This document shows positions 1 through 6,401 of a stretch of 47,968 bases of DNA, piece after piece. Both the position numbers and the translations under genes were made by a program. The first letter of the stretch is position 1, and every line of letters starts with the position of its first letter. Source of the DNA: a virus; IMG/VR virus record IMGVR_UViG_3300031578_000065, positions 1 through 47,968 of that record; one strand, 5' to 3'. The notes beneath the pieces were generated by a model. The model was not told where the DNA came from. It did not search any database and saw only the letters and a program-made list of their open reading frames with translations.

Positions 1-641
1 TCATCCCTGCTTGCCAACCTAAGCTGACAAGTCTTGCAAACATAGACGCTTGGGTTGTTCGCAAGCCACACTCCCGGCTCGCCTATACGACCGCATGTCA
101 TGCAAGAACTTTCCTCATCCAACACAACCCTAGCAGGCGGGCGCACGGATTGCAAGGCGGCGCGCATGGCTCGGCGATATTCGATCCTTGTTTCCTCCGT
201 CATCGTCTTCCATGGCTCAAGCATCCCTAAACCCCTGATGCGCATATGCGTCTCAGCCGCGCGTTCCACATCCGCATCACTCGGCCACTCGGCCTGCTGT
301 TCGAGGGTGGCGGGCAGCGTTTCCAAGGCTCGGTATGCCATAGCGCGAACATCCCACAACGCATCAGGAACAGCAGGTCCGGTGCTTTTGTCGTGCACAA
401 ACTCTGCAATTTCCGTTAGCGCATCTCTGTGCAGACTGACAGCGTTCCATGCCTCCCAATCCGCCCCGCCATCGCCCTCGGCGTCGATGAGTGCCGCGTC
501 AAGCTTCTTGGCATTGAACTCGACAACTTCTTCATTCCATGCATGCCCCCAGCCTTCTCCATTCCATGAATGCCCCGATTCACCGCGCATAACAGTCTTG
601 CGCGTTCCGGTTTTTAGAAACTCCCTCAGCTTGTCTTTCAT
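1..641 (-). CDS. Hypothetical protein with C-terminal zinc-ribbon-like Cys pairs (3' end cut by window)
   Basis: An open frame runs from the ATG at 641 to the window edge without a stop (213 codons), so the protein is incomplete. It starts MKDKLREF, and near the cut end it has two Cys-x-x-Cys pairs (CMTC and CKTC about 20 residues apart), a likely small zinc ribbon. Function unknown. The ATG overlaps the stop of the upstream gene (ATGA) and is preceded by an AGGAG Shine-Dalgarno that lies inside the end of that gene. It is a mosaic paralogue of the gene at 47389-47751: both begin MKDKLRE, share a DAEGDGGA segment, a S-D-x-DVE segment and an M-R-A-A-L segment, but differ between these. Confidence 0.75.
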   Translation of the reverse strand, partial: MKDKLREFLKTGTRKTVMRGESGHSWNGEGWGHAWNEEVVEFNAKKLDAALIDAEGDGGADWEAWNAVSLHRDALTEIAEFVHDKSTGPAVPDALWDVRAMAYRALETLPATLEQQAEWPSDADVERAAETHMRIRGLGMLEPWKTMTEETRIEYRRAMRAALQSVRPPARVVLDEESSCMTCGRIGEPGVWLANNPSVYVCKTCQLRLASRD

Positions 642-934
642 GCCTGCTTCTCCTGTTCGTCGCGCATACGTTCCTTCAGTTCATGCTTCCAGCGAAGACG
701 CAGGCCGTGTTGTTCTGCGCATGCCACGCCAAGACCTATGACCTTGCGCACTTCCTCAAGTGCGGCATTATCGTTTGGCGATCCCGACCATGCTTCCTTG
801 GCCTGACGCAGCGCGTTTTCCATCAACAGAATCCAGCCGCCAACTTCATGCGGATGCTGGTCAATGGCTCCCCACTTGCGATCCTGATAATCCCGCTCGG
901 AATCCACTGCGGCATACACGTCAATTCGATTCAT
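638..934 (-). CDS. Small conserved phage protein (98 aa), unknown function
   Basis: It starts at the ATG at 934 (MNRIDVYAAVDSERDYQD), behind an AGGAG supplied by the repeated junction sequence at 940-953. The pattern of an acidic YAAVDSERDYQDRKWG start, HPHEVGGW, and a closing GVACAEQHG helix resembles a family of small phage proteins that I cannot tie to a function; it is faintly like the all-alpha nucleotide pyrophosphohydrolase helices but lacks a clear EExxE. It overlaps the upstream gene by 14 nt and the downstream gene by 4 nt. The C-terminus RDEQEKQA is encoded by the shared junction repeat. Confidence 0.7.
   Translation of the reverse strand: MNRIDVYAAVDSERDYQDRKWGAIDQHPHEVGGWILLMENALRQAKEAWSGSPNDNAALEEVRKVIGLGVACAEQHGLRLRWKHELKERMRDEQEKQA
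648..661 (-). repeat. Junction repeat copy (GACGAACAGGAGAA on the minus strand)
   Basis: One of four exact copies of a 14-nt sequence at the boundaries of small genes (648-661, 940-953, 1179-1192, 47758-47771). It encodes DEQEK at the end of the upstream gene and supplies the AGGAG ribosome-binding site for the next gene. Confidence 0.85.
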
Positions 935-1172
935 CACCTTTCTCCTGTTCGTCATGCGGGGCAGCAGTGGCGATACGCATGCTGTTGCATTTGTGGCACG
1001 GGACGAGGACATAGTTGCTGTAGTGCAAAACCTTCCACGCTTTCGCTTCTTCGATACCGTGCTCATTGATGGCATCGTTGATGTGTTCGTGGCACGCCTG
1101 CGTGTAACTAGCGCAATAAATCGGCTGTCCAGTTTCGTCTTGAACGATGAAAACCTCGGAAGATTCGTTCAT
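921..1172 (-). CDS. Hypothetical protein (83 aa) with His/Cys residues
   Basis: It starts at the ATG at 1172, overlapping the stop of the upstream gene (ATGA). No family recognised. It contains C-x-x-C (PCHKC) and a CHEHIND segment that could hold a metal. It ends HDEQEKGDESN, where DEQEK comes from the junction repeat at 940-953. It lies in a run of tightly overlapped accessory genes in the minus block, between the 122-aa gene and the 98-aa gene; this pair of genes is absent from the second copy of the locus at the right end of the window. Confidence 0.7.
   Translation of the reverse strand: MNESSEVFIVQDETGQPIYCASYTQACHEHINDAINEHGIEEAKAWKVLHYSNYVLVPCHKCNSMRIATAAPHDEQEKGDESN
940..953 (-). 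repeat. Junction repeat copy
   Basis: Exact copy of the 14-nt junction sequence at the 83-aa/98-aa gene boundary. It carries the Shine-Dalgarno for the ATG at 934. Confidence 0.85.
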
Positions 1173-1537
1173 TCACCTTTCTCCTGTTCGTCGCGGTAGC
1201 ACATGGCGGCTTGCCATGCAAACCAGCGGTCATTGACGCGGAAATCGTTGTAGCTGCCATCTGCATTTTGTCGAAGGTGCATCGGCTTGCCGCGCTGCTT
1301 GCACGCTTTCCATCCGGCAGTCGTCTGCACCCACTGCTCGAAAGCTTCTCGGCTTGTACCAACCGTGGCAGCATGACTGCGAAGATCGAGACCACAAGCA
1401 TCAATGACGGCCTTTATGCCGATTTCAATTGACGCGTCAAACTGATGGTTATTCGGATCGCCATTCATCCCGACCATCTCAGACAGCGCTGTGACCGAGG
1501 CGACTTTATAAAGGTGCACGTATTGCTGAAGATTCAT
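1169..1537 (-). CDS. Hypothetical protein (122 aa), duplicated at the right end of the window
   Basis: The start is the ATG at 1537, 6 nt behind a GAGGAG and overlapping the stop of the J-domain gene (ATGA). The protein has no family I can name; the C-terminal half is Trp-rich (EQWVQTTAGWKACKQRG, then NDRWFAWQAA). A second copy of its C-terminal 72 codons is present at 47748-47968; the nucleotide sequences are identical over 127 bp and differ at scattered bases beyond. It ends YRDEQEKGE, encoded by the junction repeat. The 'KPMHLRQNADGSYND' segment could be a beta-hairpin displaying Trp residues; this is speculation. Confidence 0.75.
   Translation of the reverse strand: MNLQQYVHLYKVASVTALSEMVGMNGDPNNHQFDASIEIGIKAVIDACGLDLRSHAATVGTSREAFEQWVQTTAGWKACKQRGKPMHLRQNADGSYNDFRVNDRWFAWQAAMCYRDEQEKGE
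1179..1192 (-). repeat. Junction repeat copy
   Basis: Exact copy of the 14-nt junction sequence at the end of the 122-aa gene; it provides the ribosome-binding site for the ATG at 1172. Confidence 0.85.
1263..1389. repeat. Exact 127-bp direct repeat, internal copy
   Basis: Base for base identical to 47842-47968. The match is broken at its left edge by a T/C difference (1262 versus 47841) and at the right only by the window end. It lies inside the 122-aa gene. The length equals a common largest k-mer of short-read assemblers, so the repeat probably marks where the assembly graph branches. Confidence 0.9.
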
Positions 1538-1842
1538 GGCATTCTCCTCTGGCCTGAACCGCGGCAGGTCTTGCACGTCATAAGCAGGCTGCCGCCGAAG
1601 GATGCCTTGCCCGGTATACTCCGCTTACCCGATCCGCCGCAGTCAGCGCATGGCTTCGGCAGCATCACGTGACGGCGGGCCATGTCGTAGGCTGTCTTCA
1701 TCTGGTGGAAGGTAGTTGCCGACCCACCTGGCTTATCGGGGTGCGTGGCGCTCCTCTGAGCCCGCCACGCGGTTTCGACGTCCAGGACAGACGCAGTATC
1801 AGGGTCCAAGCCCAGCAGCGTGAAAGCGGCGCTCGTTCTCAC
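1534..1842 (-). CDS. Small J-domain protein with zinc-finger CxxCxGxG motifs (DnaJ-like)
   Basis: 102 aa. Residues 7-58 read as a J domain: a helix (FTLLGLDPD), a basic helix with AWRAQRSATHPDK containing the HPD tripeptide at 34-36 that stimulates DnaK ATPase in the family, then a helix ending AYDMARRH. Residues 65-98 carry two CxxCxGSG repeats (CADCGGSG and CKTCRGSG), half of the usual DnaJ zinc-finger region. There is no Gly/Phe linker or substrate-binding domain. It starts with GTG at 1842, overlapping the upstream stop (GTGA). It probably recruits host DnaK to a phage target or titrates it; the target is not evident. Confidence 0.85.
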   Translation of the reverse strand: MRTSAAFTLLGLDPDTASVLDVETAWRAQRSATHPDKPGGSATTFHQMKTAYDMARRHVMLPKPCADCGGSGKRSIPGKASFGGSLLMTCKTCRGSGQRRMP

Positions 1843-2051
1843 TTGACCATCCTCGGCTTGTTGATGACTCGCGACGGGTAACTATCACGGCCGAAGTCCT
1901 TGATCGCCTTTAGCGGCTGAGCGCTGGCGCCAGGTGGCAACCGTTGAATCCAGCCGCCCTGATCCAGGAAGTTGGCGATATCCCGCCCGACGCTTGTCAT
2001 TTGGGGTTCATCCTTTTGCGGGTAATCGTAATCACGACGTTTCCTTGACAT
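1839..2051 (-). CDS. Hypothetical protein (70 aa)
   Basis: The ATG at 2051 (MSRKRRDYDYPQKDE) is chosen because GGGGAG lies just upstream; the longer open frame has no such signal. It is a basic N-terminus followed by a helix (GRDIANFLDQGGWIQRL) and a basic tail. No family recognised. It overlaps the start of the J-domain gene by 4 nt and so is probably co-translated with it. Confidence 0.65.
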   Translation of the reverse strand: MSRKRRDYDYPQKDEPQMTSVGRDIANFLDQGGWIQRLPPGASAQPLKAIKDFGRDSYPSRVINKPRMVK

Positions 2052-2052
2052 G

Positions 2053-2211
2053 TCACGCTCCCCACAAGAATGAACGGCGCTGAGAACGAGCAGCCAAGAC
2101 TTCATCGTCAGTGCGGACAGGTCGGCGGGCCTGAGCCGCCCGAGCGCGCTCCAGCTTCTTGCGGGCACGCTTCAGTTGATCGGGTGTCGGGTTAGGCATT
2201 GACTTAGCCAT
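2053..2211 (-). CDS. Hypothetical basic protein (52 aa)
   Basis: Starts at the ATG at 2211 (MAKSMPNPT). It is strongly basic and helical (QLKRARKKLERARAAQARR), consistent with a coiled-coil or nucleic-acid-binding peptide. It sits 4 nt after the upstream gene and 1 nt before the next start. Function unknown. Confidence 0.6.
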   Translation of the reverse strand: MAKSMPNPTPDQLKRARKKLERARAAQARRPVRTDDEVLAARSQRRSFLWGA

Positions 2212-2215
2212 CAGG

Positions 2216-2449
2216 TCAATTCTCCGGTGGTGTGTAATCAAGAAAACTGTCCTCGACTTCACCAAGTAAATCGTTGATGAATGGAATCAGGTCGCGGACA
2301 ACGATCGGCAGACAGCACGGCTCGACGGTGCCGCTGGTCTTGGGCATCGCCAATTCGTTCGCCAGGTTCTTGCGGGCTCGCTCAGCTTGGGGAACCGTAG
2401 GGGCGAAACGAATGTAGCCACCGACTGTGACGCGGTAGACGTTTGCCAT
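2216..2449 (-). CDS. Hypothetical protein (77 aa)
   Basis: MANVYRVTVGG begins at 2449. It is a short beta-like start followed by an acidic C-terminal helix (NDLLGEVEDSFLDYTPPE). It has no recognised family. The Shine-Dalgarno is weak compared with its neighbours. It is the first gene after the terminator at 2473-2510, so its expression probably depends on read-through or on a promoter not seen here. Confidence 0.6.
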   Translation of the reverse strand: MANVYRVTVGGYIRFAPTVPQAERARKNLANELAMPKTSGTVEPCCLPIVVRDLIPFINDLLGEVEDSFLDYTPPEN

Positions 2450-2472
2450 GGATTTGGTACTCAGCCAGGAAG

Positions 2473-2510
2473 AAAAAAGCCCGCAACGTCAAGGGGTGAA
2501 CATTGCGGGC
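2473..2510 (-). terminator. Rho-independent terminator, minus strand
   Basis: On the minus strand, GCCCGCAA pairs with TTGCGGGC (8 bp, 16-nt loop) and is followed at once by six T residues (plus-strand A run 2473-2478). It stops leftward transcription before the small accessory genes, and it may end the short transcript described at 2473-2622. Confidence 0.8.
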
Positions 2511-2622
2511 AAGGGCCACTGCCAGCGGCCTCGGAGATGTTCATGCATAAAGGTCAGAACTACAACGCGGCCCTGGCGCGATGGTCTACATGGCGAGCTC
2601 CCGCAAGGTTAAAGAAAGAGGA
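2473..2622 (-). ncRNA. Candidate small RNA between promoter-like and terminator sequences
   Basis: This 217-nt gap between genes has a promoter-like pair at 2629-2657 and an intrinsic terminator at its left end, which would give a ~150-nt RNA read leftward. Inside is a second hairpin, GGCCGCT paired with AGTGGCC with a 3-nt loop. No convincing tRNA cloverleaf is present. Two weak alternatives are a 27-codon reading frame on the same strand (MNIS..., with a CPQC motif, stop just upstream of the gene at 2449) that lacks a Shine-Dalgarno, or a simple attenuator for the downstream genes. No expression evidence is available. Confidence 0.35.
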
Positions 2623-2628
2623 GGTCTG

Positions 2629-2657
2629 ATCGTAGGCTGACGGGTCTTTTTTGTAAA
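2629..2657 (-). promoter_or_regulatory. Putative sigma70-type promoter, minus strand
   Basis: TTTACA (2657-2652) and TACGAT (2634-2629) are separated by 17 nt. The -35 box differs from consensus at one base and the -10 box at two. It lies just after the primase-helicase stop. A similar GTTTACAA box occurs at 38571-38576. Confidence 0.4.
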
Positions 2658-2666
2658 CGTGGAGTT

Positions 2667-4781
2667 TTAATATCCGGCTCGCCGAGCCTTCCCGCCTTTG
2701 GTCGGTGCATCCAGGTGCACGACGACTTCCGCCGGCGTAGCCTTGGCCCATCGCTCGGGGTTCCTGAGGATGTAATAGCGGTCTTGCCCGGCCTTCGTCT
2801 TGATAGGCCTGCCGTCCAGAACCTGGATCGCTCCAGCGCGCCTCAACTCGCGCCCCAGCCCATTCGCCGTCGTCCCTGTCCTGCCCGTCGGATCGTACAG
2901 CATCAACAGGTCTTTGTTGGTGAACAAATCCTTTTGGATGGCTATCTCGCCGACCTTCAGCACGACATCCGGTGATTCGAGCAAGTGCCGCGTCCATGAG
3001 CCCAGGTCCGAACGAACGTCGGCGATCATCCGCTCCTTCGCATTGGTATTGAGCGCCGGTGCATTCGGGTTGAAGTCGCCGAGGTCCAGGTTCATGAGGT
3101 AATCGAAGACCGCCGATGCACCGCCCGATGCAAGCCAGAGTCCGTATTCCATGTAGAACTCCTCAGGCAACGGAGCCACCATCACTTCATGGATGAAAAA
3201 TCGCCGGTCGTCGTCTTCAAGAAAAAACGAGTCGGCGTGATTGGAGGTGAACAGGTAGTTGATGCAGTCGCGCACCTCGTAGCTGGGCACGTACTTCGGA
3301 TTGACCCGGTTCATCTTCTGAGTAATCAGCTTCTTCAGGATGTCGTTATCCTGGCGCTTGTTCGACCCGGTAACATCGTCACCCATCACGAATTGCCGGT
3401 TCTCAGCCCACTCGTTGAAATTCGTATGCAGGTCGTCCTGCTTGATTTCCGTGAAGTTGACACCATATATCTCAGCCATGGTGTAACCGACCAGTGATTT
3501 GCCCGTACCGTGCCGACGACCGTGGATGACAGCGGATGAAAACACCTTGGACCCTGGATACTGCAGCGGGTAGGCGAGCCATCGCTCGAACCATTGCCTG
3601 GTTGCCTTGTTGGTTCCGGTGAACAGGTGATCGAGTAGTTTGCGGAATGGCGTGACGTCGCCCTTGACTGGCTTGCATCCCCAACCTGCCCATGTGTTGT
3701 ATCCCACGAGCCCGTTCTCGGTCACCAGGCGGCTGCCGCCAGGCGCGTATGTAATCCTGTGTACCTCAGCCCGCAATGGCCACTTCATCCACTCAGCGCC
3801 GGCACTGACCCGCTTGTAACGAACCAGGCCCTCGGCCGTGAGTTCTTTGATGCTGGTCGTCAGCGGAGCCGCGAGATGCGACTTCAATGCATCTGGCTTA
3901 TGCTTGGCCTGAGTCACCTTGTCGATCAAGAGACCTGGATTTGCCACGTAGACATAGCGCTCGTTCAACTCGAACAAGGATTTCGTCAGACCCAGCGCAT
4001 CGGCGTCATGCAAGAGCGCCGTGAATTCAGCTTCAGCGCTGGCGCCATGGAACACGAGGAAGTCATCGAGGCCGACCTTGGTATCTGGACCGAGGACTTC
4101 AGGCAGCCAGGCAAGGTAGACGAAGGCACCGCGCCGCTCCAGTTCGACTGCCAGCTGGCGCAGCGCAGCGACGACGCCCTCCTTCGTGCTGAGGTCAGAA
4201 TCGAACACGACATATACATTGCGGCGCCGCCAGTCGAAATCTTCGAGCGCGGGCAGCAGGTCCATGCCGTATTTGCTGCAACGGAAGTTCCATACACCAC
4301 CGAGGCCCATGACGGGGAACCCGGCCTTGACGCCCGCGGCAGCCTTGAGTTCGCCCTCCGTGATAATGAGACTGATGTCTGTGTCGGGCAGCGCATCAGC
4401 CCAGTTGTACGTGCGCGGGAGATACAGGCAAGGCAGCGAGCCAGGTAATTGAACATAGCGCCGGTCTTTCGACCGGTCGGCGATCGCGGCGAACTCGATA
4501 GTTGAACCGAGATACCTCAGCCGGTAGAAAGGATCAGACGCTGGCCAATCCGCCATGGGTTTTCCCCATGCGTCGAAGTAGTTGAGGCGCAGCGCGGGCT
4601 TCGCGTCGAAGCTGAAATTCAATGCAGCGGTATCGGCTGGCGCCACGGGCTCGATACCCAATGCGATGGCGTCGCCCTGGTCGAGCCCGGACAGTGCCAG
4701 CTTCTCAAGAAACAGGTCCATGGTGACAGGGTCAACAGGCGCCGCAACTTTGCGTGATTTCATAATTGTGCTCGATGACAT
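2667..4781 (-). CDS. Primase-helicase: Toprim-like (DUF3854) plus D5/P4-type helicase (DUF5906)
   Basis: 704 aa. The N-terminal third looks like a Toprim-type domain: LIITEGELKA (Glu142) and VVFDSDLS (Asp194, Asp196) are the acidic motifs that hold metal in such primases. The C-terminal half is an SF3/D5-like ATPase: Walker A GRRHGTGKS at 421-429, then a VMGDDVTG acidic motif and a FTSNH sensor-like segment. Together they are expected to unwind the fork and prime or assist phage DNA synthesis. It starts at the ATG at 4781; the Shine-Dalgarno is weak. It lies alone between two long intergenic regions in the minus block, downstream of the putative HTH gene, while the DNA polymerase is in the right arm of the same strand. 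Confidence 0.85.
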   Translation of the reverse strand: MSSSTIMKSRKVAAPVDPVTMDLFLEKLALSGLDQGDAIALGIEPVAPADTAALNFSFDAKPALRLNYFDAWGKPMADWPASDPFYRLRYLGSTIEFAAIADRSKDRRYVQLPGSLPCLYLPRTYNWADALPDTDISLIITEGELKAAAGVKAGFPVMGLGGVWNFRCSKYGMDLLPALEDFDWRRRNVYVVFDSDLSTKEGVVAALRQLAVELERRGAFVYLAWLPEVLGPDTKVGLDDFLVFHGASAEAEFTALLHDADALGLTKSLFELNERYVYVANPGLLIDKVTQAKHKPDALKSHLAAPLTTSIKELTAEGLVRYKRVSAGAEWMKWPLRAEVHRITYAPGGSRLVTENGLVGYNTWAGWGCKPVKGDVTPFRKLLDHLFTGTNKATRQWFERWLAYPLQYPGSKVFSSAVIHGRRHGTGKSLVGYTMAEIYGVNFTEIKQDDLHTNFNEWAENRQFVMGDDVTGSNKRQDNDILKKLITQKMNRVNPKYVPSYEVRDCINYLFTSNHADSFFLEDDDRRFFIHEVMVAPLPEEFYMEYGLWLASGGASAVFDYLMNLDLGDFNPNAPALNTNAKERMIADVRSDLGSWTRHLLESPDVVLKVGEIAIQKDLFTNKDLLMLYDPTGRTGTTANGLGRELRRAGAIQVLDGRPIKTKAGQDRYYILRNPERWAKATPAEVVVHLDAPTKGGKARRAGY

Positions 4782-4992
4782 CGCCAGTGGAACGATGCTA
4801 TTGGTTAACCCGGCTCCTCAGCACGAAGCCACTCCGGGTCTTGCGCTTACTCAGCAAAGCGAAAGGCGCCACCCCGGCCATACCTTGGCTGAGGAGGTGC
4901 GCAAGCTACGGCGGCCCAATGGGTGGCAGCTTACGCGACCGGGGTGGCAGACGAATCGTACTAAAACGAAAAATTGGAAGATACGTGGATGC
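4782..4992. other. Intergenic leader of the primase-helicase gene
   Basis: 211 nt without a gene. It holds a nested inverted repeat (separate entry) and, 30 nt before the primase start, a GCTGAGGAG sequence on the minus strand that matches the ribosome-binding sites of several other genes but is not followed by a start codon. No convincing promoter was seen. Confidence 0.5.
4868..4948. repeat. Nested inverted repeat (possible structured leader or origin element)
   Basis: The outer arms GCCACCCCGG (4868-4877) and CCGGGGTGGC (4939-4948) are perfectly complementary over 10 bp. Inside, GCGCAAGCT (4899-4907) pairs with AGCTTACGC (4928-4936) at 8 of 9 positions, with a 20-nt loop. The strands also carry GGGTGGCAG twice (4921 and 4942). 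It could fold in the leftward transcript or be a protein-binding site. Confidence 0.55.
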
Positions 4993-5514
4993 TCAGTAGC
5001 GAAGTCGGCCGTCGGGGAAATGAGTATAGCGGCGAAGTGCCTCGTCGAGTCGATCGAACGACTTGACACCTGAGGCTTCCACCTTGTCGGCGTCTGACCG
5101 GAAAAACGACACTTGCCCATGAGGGAAGTGTTTGTGTTTGATAATGCTTGAGTAACCTGATTTCGATTGCTCTGCCGTCATCAGCCGCAGGTCGATCGTT
5201 CGCACTGTGACACCACAGAACTTGGCGAGCTGGTTGCGCGACGCAGCGAAGCGCCCGAGCTCGTTCATGTTTTCGATCGTACCGATGTCGACGATCAGGT
5301 CGACGACGTCGTAGGCAGTGACGTGGTGCTTGGACGCGGCTGGATTATTCCACTCCGGTCGACGACCAACGAGAAACTTGTTTTCGCTCAGCGACGAACC
5401 GCAGGCTTTGAGGACCGTATCGAACTCACTGCCCAGCGACGCACGCTGCTGATGCGGAATCGCGTTGCTGAGCTTTGCGAGGGCGAGAACCAGAGTTGGA
5501 TCGAGCTTTGACAT
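4993..5514 (-). CDS. Putative DNA-binding protein (173 aa), possible early regulator
   Basis: First gene of the leftward block. The ATG at 5514 (MSKLDPTLVLALAKL) is chosen for the GGAG 6 nt upstream; the longer frame to 5586 lacks one. Residues around 90-115 (GRFAASRNQLAKFCGVTVRTIDLRL) look like a helix-turn-helix, with the Ala-x-x-x-Gly-Val-x-x-x-Thr-Ile pattern. The C-terminus is mixed charged. Its position next to the divergent AT-rich region and upstream of the primase suits a regulator or a replication initiator helper. The family was not recognised. Confidence 0.6.
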   Translation of the reverse strand: MSKLDPTLVLALAKLSNAIPHQQRASLGSEFDTVLKACGSSLSENKFLVGRRPEWNNPAASKHHVTAYDVVDLIVDIGTIENMNELGRFAASRNQLAKFCGVTVRTIDLRLMTAEQSKSGYSSIIKHKHFPHGQVSFFRSDADKVEASGVKSFDRLDEALRRYTHFPDGRLRY

Positions 5515-5912
5515 GGAAGGCTCCAGGTAAGGAAGTCGCGCGGATCGTACGACCCAGGCGGATAATTGAGGAACGTGTAATTTCATGTGAGGCTGAAGAA
5601 ACGGGATAAGACCGGGGATTCTGAGGGACCAAGCGCGCTGTTACAGAAAAGCAGGATACAGGGGCTAACTTCTTTCTATCTCTTCCTTTCTTCTTCCTTA
5701 TATTTATTATAAAGAAGATTAAGCTTAAAGAGAAAGAGTTAGGGGGTGTATCTGTCTTTTCTGTATCGGCGCTTGATTTCGCCAGTTTAGTCCTCCACAT
5801 GTCAGTGGAAAAAACTTCGGTCTAAGATCTCCGCCGATATCGATGATTCGCCCCCATGAGCACAGCGCGGTGAGTCACAGGCTGAAAATTACCAATCACA
5901 TCTGGAGTTGAT
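5515..5912. other. Divergent intergenic region between early (minus) and late (plus) blocks
   Basis: 398 nt without a convincing gene. The centre (about 5670-5740) is very AT-rich for this genome. The minus strand carries a perfect TATAAT at 5711-5706 but with a poor -35 partner. The plus strand holds CTGGAG just ahead of the endolysin ATG. This is the natural place for early and late promoters and possibly a replication origin. Confidence 0.55.
5655..5751. repeat. Imperfect inverted repeat flanking a polypyrimidine/polypurine AT-rich core
   Basis: The left arm GATACA-GGGG-CTAACT-TCTTTCT (5655-5677) is mirrored by the right arm AGAAAG-AGTTAG-GGGG-TGTATC (5731-5752 approx.). The GATACA, CTAACT and CTTTCT blocks pair and the G4 blocks face each other. 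Between the arms a ~30-nt almost pure pyrimidine run is followed by a purine run, with TTATATTTATTATAA at the centre. This is typical of an easily melted site such as an origin or strong promoter. Confidence 0.5.
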
Positions 5913-6401
5913 ATGTCGCCCATTGAGCTTGGTGTCCAGATAATCAACGACACGTTATCAAATCATCTCCCATTCACACTTGACTCCCGCGCCGCACGCA
6001 TTCAACTGCTCAGCACAGGATTGCAGGAATCAGGATTCACCCACCGGGTGCAAATGGGTGGCGGCCCAGCTCACAGCTTCTGGCAGATCGAAGGCGGCTC
6101 GATGTCTGGCATCGCCAACATCTTCACTCACCCCCACGCCCTGGCCATCCTTCAAGACGTCTGTGCGAAGTACGCCATACCGTGTACGCGTTTGGATGTC
6201 TATACGGCGATCGCGGCAAACGACTTGCTCGGCTGCGTCGTCGCCCGGCTCATATACCTGTGCAATCCCGACCCGTTTCCCACACCTGGAGATGAACAAG
6301 CTGCCTGGCACTACTACTTGGGCACGTGGCATCCAGGTCGCCCGCGCGTTGATTCATGGGCAACGAACTACGCGGCTGCGCTTCAGGCGTTCCCTGCATG
6401 A
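5913..6401 (+). CDS. Putative endolysin (lytic-transglycosylase/lysozyme-like)
   Basis: 162 aa. The segment LQESGFTHR (Glu39) followed by GGPAHSFWQIE (residues 50-60) follows the pattern of lytic transglycosylase-like muramidases, a catalytic Glu in ESGF and a later G-x-x-x-x-Q motif. No signal peptide is visible, so export would depend on the downstream holin. It is the first gene of the late plus block, with CTGGAG 6 nt upstream of the ATG. The next gene starts within its stop codon (ATGA). The family is not certain from sequence alone, but the position directly ahead of membrane and spanin genes supports lysis. Confidence 0.65.
   Translation: MSPIELGVQIINDTLSNHLPFTLDSRAARIQLLSTGLQESGFTHRVQMGGGPAHSFWQIEGGSMSGIANIFTHPHALAILQDVCAKYAIPCTRLDVYTAIAANDLLGCVVARLIYLCNPDPFPTPGDEQAAWHYYLGTWHPGRPRVDSWATNYAAALQAFPA

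Noticed and set aside
55-741. 228-aa plus-strand open frame
   Set aside because: It lies opposite two overlapping minus genes that have ribosome-binding sites and paralogues; its Ser/Ala/Arg-rich translation is typical of an antisense shadow.
2520-2600. Possible tRNA in the primase downstream gap
   Set aside because: No acceptor, D and T stems of proper spacing and no anticodon stem could be drawn on either strand; a hairpin-plus-terminator reading fits better.
3759-4448. 229-aa plus-strand open frame opposite the primase
   Set aside because: Wholly within the primase-helicase gene with recognised motifs on the other strand; no ribosome-binding site.
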